64,000 nucleotides of DNA from Kitasatospora mediocidica KCTC 9733 (GTDB lineage Bacteria; Actinomycetota; Actinomycetes; Streptomycetales; Streptomycetaceae): the NCBI RefSeq assembly GCF_000744225.1, contig NZ_JQLN01000007.1, forward strand, positions 1,364,001-1,428,000. The letters run 5' to 3'. The translations under genes and the position numbers were made by a program. Under the pieces are notes generated by a model that saw nothing but the letters and a program-made list of their open reading frames with translations, ran no database searches and was not told the origin of the DNA. This document shows, one piece after another, positions 52,421-61,489 of this stretch (position 1 is its first letter; each line of letters begins with the position of its first letter).

Positions 52421-52450
52421 GAACGCCCCCCGGCGAACCGAGGGGCGTTC
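52421..52450. terminator. Terminator between protease and tRNA genes
   Basis: GAACGCCCC arm (52421-52429) with complement GGGGCGTTC (52442-52450), after the plus-strand protease and after the minus-strand tRNA-Asn. Confidence 0.75.
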
Positions 52451-52456
52451 TCGCTG

Positions 52457-52529
52457 CTCCCGCAATTGGACTCGAACCAATAACCTGCCGATTAACAGTC
52501 GGCTGCTCTGCCAATTGAGCTATGCGGGA
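52457..52529 (-). tRNA. tRNA-Asn(GUU), copy 1
   Basis: Acceptor TCCCGCA/TGCGGGA, anticodon stem CCGA/TCGG with loop CTGTTAA (GUU), T arm ATTGGTTCGAGTCCAAT. Discriminator G. Confidence 0.95.
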
Positions 52530-52577
52530 CCGCTCACCAGGGTGGCACCGGTCACGGGGACCGGGCACCTCTCTGGG

Positions 52578-52650
52578 CTCCCGCAATTGGACTCGAACCA
52601 ATAACCTGCCGATTAACAGTCGGCTGCTCTGCCAATTGAGCTATGCGGGA
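52578..52650 (-). tRNA. tRNA-Asn(GUU), copy 2
   Basis: Identical in sequence to copy 1, with a 48-base spacer; a tandem duplication of the gene. Confidence 0.95.
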
Positions 52651-52953
52651 TTGAGCTGGCGGCCTCGGTCGTTCCCCGGTCTCCCGGACGTTCCCGGTCT
52701 CCCGGGCCTCGGCGTTCGCTGCGGGACATACATTAGCGCACTCAGGGGGGTGGTCCGCCAATCGCTTTCCGAACCGTGCACCTCGGACCGCCCGGCGCGC
52801 CCCCGGAGCTGCTCCGCTCGGCGCGCCCGGCGGGCGGCACGGTCGCCCGCCGGGGATGCTGTGGAGGGACACGCCGACCGGTGGGCGGTTCGCCGGCGGC
52901 CGGGACGGGTAAGGCACCGCGGCAAGCGCCGCGCGAGAGGGTGGAGGCCGAAC
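52651..52953. other. Intergenic region, nothing recognised
   Basis: 303 bases with GC-rich spacer; probable promoter for the tRNAs on the minus strand and for the following plus-strand gene. No structured repeat stands out. Confidence 0.4.
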
Positions 52954-53247
52954 ATGTGGAAAGTGACGTTCGTCGTGGGGGTCGCGGCGGGCTACGTCCT
53001 GGGGGCCAGGGCCGGCCGGCAGCGCTACGAGCAGATCGCCACGACAGCACGCCGGATCTCGGAGCACCCGAAGGTCCAGGACGCCACCGAACGGGCCAAG
53101 CGCTCGGCCGGTGCGGCGGCCGGCAAGGCCGCGGGCGCGGTGACCGAGCGGGTCGGCGACCGGCTGCCGGACGCGCTCACCGACCGGGTGTCCTGCTTCG
53201 GCCGCCGACAGGACGAGGACGACAGCTGGGGCACCGTGCGCCCGTAG
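52954..53247 (+). CDS. YtxH-like small membrane protein
   Basis: 97 residues from ATG 52954 behind GTGGAGG. N-terminal membrane-proximal MWKVTFVVGVAAGYVLGARAGRQRYEQI is typical of YtxH-type proteins in actinobacteria (glycine-zipper-like GYVLGARAGR), followed by a helical Ala/Arg region and an acidic end. Unknown function; often stress-related. Confidence 0.75.
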   Translation: MWKVTFVVGVAAGYVLGARAGRQRYEQIATTARRISEHPKVQDATERAKRSAGAAAGKAAGAVTERVGDRLPDALTDRVSCFGRRQDEDDSWGTVRP

Positions 53248-53328
53248 TCCCGGGACCCCGGTACCGAGTGGGCAACACTTGCCGGGAGCGGCGACGGGAG
53301 GACCCCCGGCTGAGGCATGATCTCCATC

Positions 53329-54765
53329 ATGGCCATCGTTGCGGGCATCGACAGCTCGACCCTTCGCACCCGGATCGTCGCGTGTGACGCGGACACCGGC
53401 GCCGTCCTCCGCTCCGGCAAGGCCCCGCACCCGGCGTCCGAGGCTTCCGAGGCCCGATCCACCGAGGCGGACCCCCAGTCGTGGCTGCACTCGCTGGGTG
53501 ACGCGGCCGCAGGCGGCCTGCTGGAGGGCGTCCGGGCGATCGGTGTCTCCGCGCAGCAGCACAGCATGATCGGGCTGGACGCGGGCGGCGTGCTGGTGCG
53601 TCCGGCGCTGCTCTGGACCGACCCGCGGTCCTCCGGTGCGGCGGCCGCGCTGGTGGCCGCGCTGGGCGGCCCGGCCGCCTGGACGGAGGCGATCGGCGCC
53701 GTCCCGGCCGCGACCTACACCATCGCCAAGCTGCGCTGGCTGGCCGAGTTCGAGCCGGCCCACGCCCGCCGGATCGCCGAGGTGCTGCTACCGCACGACT
53801 GGCTGGTCTGGCAGTTGCTGGGCCACCCGCAGCGGCGCACCACCGACCGGGGCGACGCCTCCGGGACCGGCTACTGGTCCCCGATCACCGGCGAGTACCG
53901 CCAGGACCTGGTCAAACTCGCGCTCGGCCACGAGCTGATGCGGCTGCCCGAGGTGCTCGGCCCCAACGAGCCCGCCGGGCACACCCCCGAGGGCCTGCTG
54001 ATCTCGGCCGGCACCGGGGACAACATGGCCGCCGCGCTCGGCCTGGGCCTGGGCCCCGGCGACGCGGTCGTCTCGCTCGGCTCGTCCGGCACCATCTTCG
54101 CCCTGCACGACCAGCCCGTGGTGGACCCCAGCGGCACGGTCTCCTCGTTCGCCGACGCGACCGGCCACCACCTGCCGATGGTCGGCACGCTCAACGCGGC
54201 CGGCGTGCTGCGCGCAACCGCGCACCTGCTGGGACGCGACCTGGAGGGCCTGAGCGAGCTGGCGCTGCGCTCCTCCCCCGGCGCGTACGGGGTGGTGCTG
54301 CTGCCGTACCTGGACGGCGAGCGGACCCCGAAACTGCCGCACGCGGCAGGCAGCCTGACCGGCCTTCGGGCCGAGTCGATGACACCCGAACACCTCGCCC
54401 GAGCCGCGGTCGAGGGCATGCTGTGCAACGTCGCGGACGCGCTGGACACGCTGCGCGGCAAGGGCGTGGCCGTGCGCCGGGTGGTCCTGCTGGGCGCGGT
54501 CGGCCGGCTGCCCGCGGTCCGCGAGATCGCGCCGCTCGTCTTCAACGCGACCGTGGTGATACCGCCTCCGGGCGACTACGCGGCGCGCGGCGCGGCCCGG
54601 CAGGCCGCCTGGGCGCTGGCCGGCACCGCCGAGCCGCCGCAGTGGGAGCTGCCCGAGGTGACGGTCATCGAGCCGGACCCGGACCAGCCCTTCGGCAAGG
54701 CCGTTCGCCAGCAGTACCGCGCCGTCCGCGACCAGGTCCACCCGGAGATCGCCGAGCGGGACTAG
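53329..54765 (+). CDS. xylB: FGGY carbohydrate kinase (xylulokinase-like)
   Basis: 478 residues from ATG 53329 (an upstream ATG 53317 is in frame). ATP/Mg elements AGIDSSTLRTRIV, QHSMIGLD, LLWTDPRSSG, LPHDWLVWQLLG, TDRGDASGTGYWS, GTGDNMAAALG and SLGSSGTIFA match xylulokinase. It phosphorylates D-xylulose or another ketose. No transporter or isomerase is adjacent, so the substrate is inferred. Confidence 0.85.
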   Translation: MAIVAGIDSSTLRTRIVACDADTGAVLRSGKAPHPASEASEARSTEADPQSWLHSLGDAAAGGLLEGVRAIGVSAQQHSMIGLDAGGVLVRPALLWTDPRSSGAAAALVAALGGPAAWTEAIGAVPAATYTIAKLRWLAEFEPAHARRIAEVLLPHDWLVWQLLGHPQRRTTDRGDASGTGYWSPITGEYRQDLVKLALGHELMRLPEVLGPNEPAGHTPEGLLISAGTGDNMAAALGLGLGPGDAVVSLGSSGTIFALHDQPVVDPSGTVSSFADATGHHLPMVGTLNAAGVLRATAHLLGRDLEGLSELALRSSPGAYGVVLLPYLDGERTPKLPHAAGSLTGLRAESMTPEHLARAAVEGMLCNVADALDTLRGKGVAVRRVVLLGAVGRLPAVREIAPLVFNATVVIPPPGDYAARGAARQAAWALAGTAEPPQWELPEVTVIEPDPDQPFGKAVRQQYRAVRDQVHPEIAERD

Positions 54766-54801
54766 CGTGGGAAGGGTCACCTAGCGAGAGGCGATCCCGA
54801 C

Positions 54802-56208
54802 ATGGCACTGCACCGAGGCACAAGCGCGGACCACCGCCTGGCCGTCAACGCGTTCCTGGGCGAAGCCGATCCCCTGGGGGCGATGCGACTGGCGCCACCC
54901 AAACACCGGCTGCCGGCCGGGCCGATCCCGCCGCACATCGCCTACCAGTTGATCCACGACGAGCTGATGCTGGACGGCAACGCCAAGCTCAACCTGGCCA
55001 CCTTCGTCACCACCTCGATGGAGGTCCAGGCCCAGGCGCTGATGGCGGAGTGCCTGGACAAGAACATGATCGACAAGGACGAGTACCCGCAGACCGCCGA
55101 GCTGGAGCGGCGCTGCGTGGCGATCCTCGCCGACCTGTGGAACGCGCCGGACCCGGCTCAGACGATCGGCTGCTCCACCACCGGCTCCAGCGAGGCCTGC
55201 ATGCTGGCGGGCCTCGCGCTCAAGCGGCGCTGGATGCGCGCCAACCAGGCACGCTACGACGCCGGCGCCCGGCCGAACCTGGTGATGGGCGTCAACGTGC
55301 AGGTCTGCTGGGAGAAGTTCTGCACGTTCTGGGAGGTGGAGGCCAGGACCGCGCCGATGGAGGGCGAGCGGTTCCACCTCGGCGCCGAGCAGGCGATCGC
55401 TCTCTGCGACGAGAACACCATCGGGGTGGTGGGCATCCTGGGCTCCACCTTCGACGGCTCCTACGAGCCGGTCCAGGAGATCTGCGCCGCCCTGGACGCC
55501 TTCCAGCAGAGCACCGGCCTGGACATCCCGGTGCACGTCGACGGCGCGTCCGGCGCCATGGTCGCGCCGTTCCTGGACCCCGATCTGGTCTGGGACTTCC
55601 GGCTGCCGCGGGTCGCCTCGATCAACACCTCCGGGCACAAGTACGGCCTGGTCTACCCCGGTGTCGGCTGGGCGCTCTGGCGGGACAAGGAGGCGCTGCC
55701 GGAGGAGCTGGTCTTCAAGGTCAACTACCTGGGCGGCGACATGCCGACCTTCGCCCTGAACTTCTCCCGCCCCGGCTCCGAAGTGGTCGCCCAGTACTAC
55801 AACTTCCTGCGGCTGGGGTGGGAGGGCTACCGCGCGGTGCAGCAGTCCTGCCGGGCGGTGGCGCAGTACCTGGCGGCCGGCATCGAGGCGCTCGGCTCCT
55901 TCCGGCTGCTCACCCGGGGCGACGAACTCCCGGTCTTCGCCTGTACGGTGGCGGACGATGTGACCGCCTACGACGTCTTCGACATCTCCCGCCGCCTGCG
56001 CGAACGCGGCTGGCAGGTCCCCGCCTACACCTTCCCGGAGAAGCGCACCGACCTCTCGGTCCTGCGCCTGGTCTGCCGCAACGGCTTCACGATGGACCTG
56101 GCGGACCTGCTGCTGGCCGACCTGGCCCGGATCCTGCCCGAACTCCAGAACCAGCCCGGCCCGTTGCAGGAGCACGGGGTGGCCCCCCGGAGCGGCTTCC
56201 ACCACTGA
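54802..56208 (+). CDS. gadB: Glutamate decarboxylase
   Basis: 468 residues. PLP-dependent decarboxylase: GCSTTGSSEACML, VHVDGASGAMVAPF, NTSGHKYGLVY with Schiff-base Lys280, and RLVCRNGFTMDLAD near the end. Converts glutamate to GABA and CO2, consuming a proton. It follows the sugar kinase by 36 bases; a functional link is unclear. Confidence 0.95.
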   Translation: MALHRGTSADHRLAVNAFLGEADPLGAMRLAPPKHRLPAGPIPPHIAYQLIHDELMLDGNAKLNLATFVTTSMEVQAQALMAECLDKNMIDKDEYPQTAELERRCVAILADLWNAPDPAQTIGCSTTGSSEACMLAGLALKRRWMRANQARYDAGARPNLVMGVNVQVCWEKFCTFWEVEARTAPMEGERFHLGAEQAIALCDENTIGVVGILGSTFDGSYEPVQEICAALDAFQQSTGLDIPVHVDGASGAMVAPFLDPDLVWDFRLPRVASINTSGHKYGLVYPGVGWALWRDKEALPEELVFKVNYLGGDMPTFALNFSRPGSEVVAQYYNFLRLGWEGYRAVQQSCRAVAQYLAAGIEALGSFRLLTRGDELPVFACTVADDVTAYDVFDISRRLRERGWQVPAYTFPEKRTDLSVLRLVCRNGFTMDLADLLLADLARILPELQNQPGPLQEHGVAPRSGFHH

Positions 56209-56271
56209 CACCCGTCTGACACTCGTCCCGTCCGGCGAGGAGCGGCCCGCGGCGGGTCCGTCACAGCCGGG

Positions 56272-57402
56272 TCAGTCCAGATAGCCGCGCAGCTGCTCGG
56301 CGAAGGCGTGGCCGCGCAGCTTGCCCAGCGTCTTGGACTCGATCTGGCGGATTCGCTCGCGGGTCACGCCGAAGAGCGCGCCGATCTCCTCCAGGGTGCG
56401 CGGGCGGCCGTCGGTGAGGCCGTAGCGCAGCTCGACCACCTTGCGCTCGCGCTCGCCGAGGGTGGAGAGGACCGCCTCCAGGTGTTCGCGCAGCAGGAGG
56501 AAGGCCGCGCTCTCCACCGGCGAGGCCGCGTCGGCGTCCTCGATCAGGTCGCCGAGGGCGACGTCGTCCTCCTCGCCGATCGGAGTGTGCAGCGAGACCG
56601 GCTCCTGAGCCAGCCGAAGGATCTCCCGGACCCGGGTCTCGGTGAGCTCCAGGGCCAGGCCGACTTCGGCCGCGGTTGGCTCGGTGCCCTGCTCCTGGAG
56701 CATCCGGCGCTGCACCCGCAGCACCCGGTTGATCAGCTCCACCACGTGGACCGGCACCCGGATGGTGCGGGCCTGGTCGGCCAGTGCGCGGCTCATCGCC
56801 TGCCGGATCCACCAGGTCGCGTAGGTGGAGAACTTGTAGCCACGGGCGTAGTCGAACTTCTCGACGGCCCGGATCAGTCCGAGATTGCCCTCCTGGACCA
56901 GGTCGAGCATGGTCAGCCCACGGCCGACGTAGCGCTTGGCCACCGAGACCACCAGGCGCAGATTGGCCTCTATCAGGCGGCGCTTGGCGATCCGGCCGAG
57001 CACCACCAGGTGGTCCAGGTCGTCGGCCAGCCGGCCCTCCGGCAGGCCGTGGTCGTGCAGGTGCTCCTCGGCGAACAGTCCGGCCTCCACCTGGCGGGCC
57101 AGTTCGACCTCCTCGGCCGCGGTGAGCAGGCGGATCCGGCCGATCTCGCGCAGGTACTGGCGGAACAGGTCGGCGGCCGGGCCCGGTGGCTCGTTCAGCA
57201 GCGGGCCCGCGGCGTCGTCGTCCGGATCGACGGCCTCGGCCTCGAACCCGCCCGCACCACCGAAGCCGGGCTCGGGCCCGGGACCGGACTCGGCTCTCGG
57301 GCCAAGATCGGACTCGCCATCCGGTCTCTCGGCCGCGTCGTCCTCGGCCGCGCTGTCCTCGGCTGCGGCGTCCTGGGCGGCGGCGATCTCCAAGGGACCC
57401 AC
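56272..57402 (-). CDS. hrdA: RNA polymerase sigma factor, RpoD/HrdA-like (group 1/2)
   Basis: 376 residues from GTG 57402 (a TTG at 57393 is better spaced from GGAGG). Acidic, low-complexity N-terminus (Asp/Glu/Pro), then region 1.2-2 (DLFRQYLREIGRIRLLT, ANLRLVVSVAKRYVGRGLTMLDLVQEGNLGLIRAVEKFDY, GYKFSTYATWWIRQA) and region 4.2 (TLEEIGALFGVTRERIRQIE). Close to primary sigma but lacks long HrdB N-terminus; adjacency to dnaG recalls hrdA. Non-essential HrdB paralog. Confidence 0.88.
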   Translation of the reverse strand: MGPLEIAAAQDAAAEDSAAEDDAAERPDGESDLGPRAESGPGPEPGFGGAGGFEAEAVDPDDDAAGPLLNEPPGPAADLFRQYLREIGRIRLLTAAEEVELARQVEAGLFAEEHLHDHGLPEGRLADDLDHLVVLGRIAKRRLIEANLRLVVSVAKRYVGRGLTMLDLVQEGNLGLIRAVEKFDYARGYKFSTYATWWIRQAMSRALADQARTIRVPVHVVELINRVLRVQRRMLQEQGTEPTAAEVGLALELTETRVREILRLAQEPVSLHTPIGEEDDVALGDLIEDADAASPVESAAFLLLREHLEAVLSTLGERERKVVELRYGLTDGRPRTLEEIGALFGVTRERIRQIESKTLGKLRGHAFAEQLRGYLD

Positions 57403-57512
57403 CCCTCCGCGGGCCGCGCGGCCCGACCTGTACGGACTGAGACACCCTCAGTGTGGGGTACGCCACAGTCGTAGCCGAGAGTCGTGCGGTGAGTTTCTGG
57501 CGGAGACAGAGG

Positions 57513-59420
57513 CTAGAGTCCGGCGGATCCCCGGGTGCGCAGGTTGGCGTCGTACTGCTGGAGTGCCCACAGCTCCTGCTGCACGGCCGTCAACTCCCCC
57601 GCGTCCGGGCGGTTTCCGAGCCGCTGGAGCTGTGCGCGGACCTCGTCGATCCGGCGCTGCACGGAGGCCCGGCGCAGCTTCACCAGGAACTCGCCCGCGT
57701 AGATCTCGTCCGGCTTGCGCCGGGTGCGGATCGGCTCGACCGTCAACTCGGTGACCAGCGACCGGACATGGTCGTTGTCGGCGACGTCCAGGACGGCCGT
57801 GACGAAGTCCGGGCGGCCGGCGCCGTGGACCGTGCCGCCGGCCTTGGCGATCGCCCGCCGGACCGCCGCGTACGGCGGGGTGGGGAACTCGTCCTCGGCG
57901 TACTGGTCGAAGGCCGGGTTCACCAAGTCGGGGTACTGGATGGCCAGTTTGAGCAGTTCGCGCTCCACGAACTGACCGGTGTCCTGCGGGTTGAGGCGGA
58001 AGGCCGGACGCTGCGGCGCGGGCGCCTGCTGCTGCGGCTCGGGGCGCCGCAGCGTCTGCCCGCGCCCGTTGGCCGGGGACTCGCGCTGCCAGCGGGCGAT
58101 CTGGCCGATCCGGCGCACCACGAACTGCTCGTCCAGGATGCCCAGCAGGCCCGCGAGTTGGACGGCGTACTCGTGCCGGATCGACGGGTCCTTGATCTTG
58201 GCGACGATCGGCGCGGCCTCTTCGAGGGCCGCCGCGCGCCCCTCGGCGGCGTCCACCCGGTGCCGGGCGACCGCCGAGCGCAGCGCGAACTCGAAGAGCG
58301 GGACGGGGTTGGCGATCAGCTCGCGCACCGCCTCGTCACCCTGGGCGAGCCGGAGTTCACACGGGTCCATCCCGCCGGGGGTGATCGCGATGGAGGTCCG
58401 GCCGGCGAACTTCTGGTCGTCCTCGAAGGCGCGCAGCGCGGCCTTCTGGCCGGCCGCGTCACCGTCGAAGGTGAAGACCGTCTCGCCGCGGTACTGCGAG
58501 GTGTCCATCAGCAGCCTGCGGATGATCTTGATGTGGTCCTCGGCGAAGGCCGTGCCGCAGGTGGCCACCGCGCTGGTCACGCCCGCCAGATGGCAGGCCA
58601 TCACATCGGTGTACCCCTCGACCACGACGGCCCGGCCGCTCTTGGCGATCTCCTTCTTGGCCAGGTCGATGCCGTAGAGGACCTGCGACTTCTTGTAGAT
58701 CGGGGTCTCGGGGGTGTTCAGGTACTTCGGGCCGTTGTCGTCCTCGCGCAGCCGTCGCGCGCCGAAGCCCACCACCTCGCCGGCGGTGTCCCGGATCGGC
58801 CAGACCAGCCGGCCGCGGAAGCGGTCGATCAGCCCGCCGCGCTGACCCTGCGAAGCCAGGCCGCCGAGCAGGATCTCCTTGTCGCTGAAGCCCTTGCCAC
58901 GCAGGTAGCGCACCAGGTGCTCCCAGCCGGCCGGCGCGTAGCCGACGCCGAAGTGCGCGGCGGCCTCCGCGTCGAAGCCGCGCTCGGTGAGGAAGGCGCG
59001 GCCGACCTCGGCCTCCGGCGAGGTCAACTGCTCCTGGTACCAGGCCGCGGCCACCTTGTGCGCCTCGACCAGCCTGGTCCGCTCGCCCGGCTGGTGGCGC
59101 TGGCTGTAGCCGCCCTCCTCGTAGCGCAGCGTGATGTTGGCCGTGGTCGCCATCCGCTCGACGGCCTCGGCGAACGAGAAGTGCTCGATCTTCATCAGGA
59201 AGGTGATCGTGTCACCGCTCTCCTGACAGCCGAAGCAGTGGAAGAAGCCCTTGCTCGGGTTGACGTAGAAGGACGCCGACTTCTCGTCGTGGAACGGGCA
59301 GACGCCCTTGAGCTCCCCCCCGCCACCGCCGGTCAGCTGGACGTAGTCGCCGACCACCACGTCAATGGGCAGCGCGTCTCGCACTGCCTGTACATCTTCG
59401 TCCCTGATCCGCCCGGCCAC
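57513..59420 (-). CDS. dnaG: DNA primase
   Basis: 635 residues. CHC2 zinc finger: Cys41, His44, Cys62 and Cys65. TOPRIM motifs VVVEGYTDVMA and FTFDGDAAGQKA, C-terminal helicase-binding domain. Makes RNA primers at the fork. Nine bases downstream of dgt, same strand. Confidence 0.98.
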   Translation of the reverse strand: MAGRIRDEDVQAVRDALPIDVVVGDYVQLTGGGGGELKGVCPFHDEKSASFYVNPSKGFFHCFGCQESGDTITFLMKIEHFSFAEAVERMATTANITLRYEEGGYSQRHQPGERTRLVEAHKVAAAWYQEQLTSPEAEVGRAFLTERGFDAEAAAHFGVGYAPAGWEHLVRYLRGKGFSDKEILLGGLASQGQRGGLIDRFRGRLVWPIRDTAGEVVGFGARRLREDDNGPKYLNTPETPIYKKSQVLYGIDLAKKEIAKSGRAVVVEGYTDVMACHLAGVTSAVATCGTAFAEDHIKIIRRLLMDTSQYRGETVFTFDGDAAGQKAALRAFEDDQKFAGRTSIAITPGGMDPCELRLAQGDEAVRELIANPVPLFEFALRSAVARHRVDAAEGRAAALEEAAPIVAKIKDPSIRHEYAVQLAGLLGILDEQFVVRRIGQIARWQRESPANGRGQTLRRPEPQQQAPAPQRPAFRLNPQDTGQFVERELLKLAIQYPDLVNPAFDQYAEDEFPTPPYAAVRRAIAKAGGTVHGAGRPDFVTAVLDVADNDHVRSLVTELTVEPIRTRRKPDEIYAGEFLVKLRRASVQRRIDEVRAQLQRLGNRPDAGELTAVQQELWALQQYDANLRTRGSAGL

Positions 59421-59429
59421 TGTGGAAGT

Positions 59430-60746
59430 CTACGGCTTCGCCGGGCCGGTCAGCCGGGCGTGCAGGGCCAGGGCCGAGGCGTCGGTCAGGGTGGCGATCT
59501 GGTCGATCACCGCGCGCAGCGCCGCCCGGTCGTCGGAGGCCTCCAGGTAGAGCGCGGCGAAGACCGGGTCCAGCCCCTCGGGCGCCCGCCGGGTGAGCGC
59601 CTCGGCCAGCTCGGCGATCACGACCCGCTGCCGGGAACGCAGCTGCGCCTGCTCGTCGCGCTGCATGACGTACCGGACGGCGACCGCCTTGAGCACCGCG
59701 CACTCCAGGCGGACGCCGCGCGGGACCACCAGCTCGGCTTCGTAGCGGGTCAGCCGACCGGGGCCGTACCGCTCCCGGGTGGCCTGCTCGGCGGCCAGGC
59801 AGAACCGGCCGATCAGCTGACTGGTGAGGTCCTTCAGTCCGGCCCGGGCGCGGGCCGAGCCGTCGTAGCCGCGCGGCCACCACTCCTGGGCCTGGAGCCG
59901 GTCCAGCGCCTCGCCGAACTCCTCCGGTTCGGCGTCCGGCGCGTAGCGCTCGGCGACCTTGAAGAGCTCGGAGCGCTCGCCCCCGCTGCGCAGCGCCGCC
60001 GTGGCGATGTGGCCGGCCTGAAGGCCGTCCTCGACGTCGTGGGTGGAGTAGGCGACGTCGTCCGACCAGTCCATCACGGTCGCCTCGAAACACTTGCGGT
60101 CCTGCGGCGTGCCGGAGCGCAGCCAGCGGAAGACCGGCAGATCGTCCGCGTAGACGCCGAACTTGGAGGAGGCCGGGTCCACCGGGTGGTCGCCGCGGGC
60201 CCACGGGTACTTGGTCGCGGCGTCCAGGGCGGCCCGGGTGAGGTTGAGGCCGACGCTGCGGCCGGGCCAGGGGGCCAGCCGGGCGGGCGCCTCGTCCAGC
60301 GGGGCGAAGCGCTTGGGCTCCAGCCGGGTCAGGATACGCAGCGACTGGGCGTTGCCCTCGAAGCCGCCGCAGCCCTCGGCGGCCTGGTCGAGGGCCTCCT
60401 CGCCGGTGTGGCCGAACGGCGGGTGGCCGATGTCGTGGGCCAGGCAGGCGGTCTCCACGAGGTCCGGGTCGCAGCCCAGGACAGCGCCCAATTCCCGCCC
60501 GACCTGGGCGCATTCGAGCGAGTGGGTGAGCCGGGTGCGGGGGAAGTCACTGCGCATCGGGGCGACCACCTGGGTCGTCCCGGCCAGTCGGCGCAGGGCG
60601 GCGGAGTGCAGGACGCGGGCGCGGTCGCGCTGGAACGCCGTCCGGCCGGGCCGCTTGTCGGGCTCGGGCACCCAGCGGGCCTCGGCGTGGCTCGGGTCGC
60701 TCGGGTCGCTCGGGTTCGGGTCGCTCAGATACGAGGTGTCGTCCAT
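59430..60746 (-). CDS. dgt: dGTP triphosphohydrolase (dgt family, HD domain)
   Basis: 438 residues from ATG 60746. HD-superfamily phosphohydrolase: RTRLTHSLECAQVG, CLAHDIGHPPFGHTGE (HD and metal ligands) and DWSDDVAYSTHDVEDGL. Hydrolyses dNTP to nucleoside and triphosphate, controlling pools. N-terminus has a DPSDPSD repeat encoded by tandem 9-mers. Operon with dnaG, the conserved actinobacterial arrangement. Confidence 0.95.
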   Translation of the reverse strand: MDDTSYLSDPNPSDPSDPSHAEARWVPEPDKRPGRTAFQRDRARVLHSAALRRLAGTTQVVAPMRSDFPRTRLTHSLECAQVGRELGAVLGCDPDLVETACLAHDIGHPPFGHTGEEALDQAAEGCGGFEGNAQSLRILTRLEPKRFAPLDEAPARLAPWPGRSVGLNLTRAALDAATKYPWARGDHPVDPASSKFGVYADDLPVFRWLRSGTPQDRKCFEATVMDWSDDVAYSTHDVEDGLQAGHIATAALRSGGERSELFKVAERYAPDAEPEEFGEALDRLQAQEWWPRGYDGSARARAGLKDLTSQLIGRFCLAAEQATRERYGPGRLTRYEAELVVPRGVRLECAVLKAVAVRYVMQRDEQAQLRSRQRVVIAELAEALTRRAPEGLDPVFAALYLEASDDRAALRAVIDQIATLTDASALALHARLTGPAKP

Positions 60747-60810
60747 ATACCGCCACCGTACGCCGCCGCTGCGACAGGCCGGCGACGCGGCGCACACGAC
60801 CGGGCAACAC

Positions 60811-60854
60811 GCAGAGAGTTCTCTGCAGAGAGATCTATGCAGAGAACTCTCTGC
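60811..60854. promoter_or_regulatory. Double-palindrome operator upstream of ArsR-MFS operon
   Basis: GCAGAGAGTTCTCTGC (60811-60826) and its exact reverse complement (60839-60854) are separated by 12 bases; each arm is itself a near-palindrome (GCAGAG/CTCTGC). It ends 17 bases before the ArsR ATG, so it overlaps promoter and leader. Confidence 0.88.
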
Positions 60855-60871
60855 ACGCTACTGTTCCGGTC

Positions 60872-61489
60872 ATGGACGAGAACACCCAGGACCACCCGCC
60901 CACACCCGCCGCCCGCCCCACCCGGGCGGTCGACGCCCGCAGCCTGCGCGCGCTGGCCCACCCGCTGCGGATGCGGATCCTGGAACAGCTCGGCGACGAC
61001 GGCCCCGCCACCTCCGCCCGGCTCTCCGAGACGCTCGGCGAGAGCACCGGCACGATCAGCTGGCACCTGCGCCACCTCGCCGAGCACGGCTACATCGAGG
61101 AGGAGGAGGGCCGCGGCACCAAGCGCGAGCGCTGGTGGCGGGCGGTGCGCGAGAAGCGGGTGGTCGACACCACCGGGATGCGCGCCGACCCGCAGCTGCG
61201 CGCAGCGCTCTCGGTCTACCACCGGCACTACCTGGAGCAGCAGTTCAGGCGGGCCGCCGAGGCCCTGGCGGTCACGCCGCAGGGCCCCTGGGTGGGCGCC
61301 GGGACGCTCTCCGACTGGAGCGACGTGCGGATGACCGCCGACCAGCTCCGGGCCCTGAACGCCGAACTCCTCGCCGTGATCGAGCGCCACGTCCCCGGCC
61401 CCGACGCGCCGGTCGACCCGGCCGCCCGTCCGGTCCTCATCCAGCTCCAGTCCCTGGCCGCCAAACCGAAGGACGCCACGGCATCATGA
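60872..61489 (+). CDS. ArsR-type winged-helix regulator
   Basis: 205 residues. Winged helix LRALAHPLRMRILEQLGDDGPATSARLSETLGESTGTISWHLRHLAEHGYIEEEEGRGTKRERWW in parts. C-terminal helical dimer/effector region is longer than in metal-sensing ArsR. The stop overlaps the MFS ATG, so it controls that exporter, most likely through the operator at 60811-60854. Confidence 0.93.
   Translation: MDENTQDHPPTPAARPTRAVDARSLRALAHPLRMRILEQLGDDGPATSARLSETLGESTGTISWHLRHLAEHGYIEEEEGRGTKRERWWRAVREKRVVDTTGMRADPQLRAALSVYHRHYLEQQFRRAAEALAVTPQGPWVGAGTLSDWSDVRMTADQLRALNAELLAVIERHVPGPDAPVDPAARPVLIQLQSLAAKPKDATAS

Noticed and set aside
52457..52650. CRISPR-like direct repeats
   Set aside because: The repeated unit is a complete tRNA-Asn gene.
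57453..61334. Very long plus-strand open frame antisense to dnaG and dgt
   Set aside because: Same effect of codon bias; no domain, and the sense genes carry full catalytic motifs.
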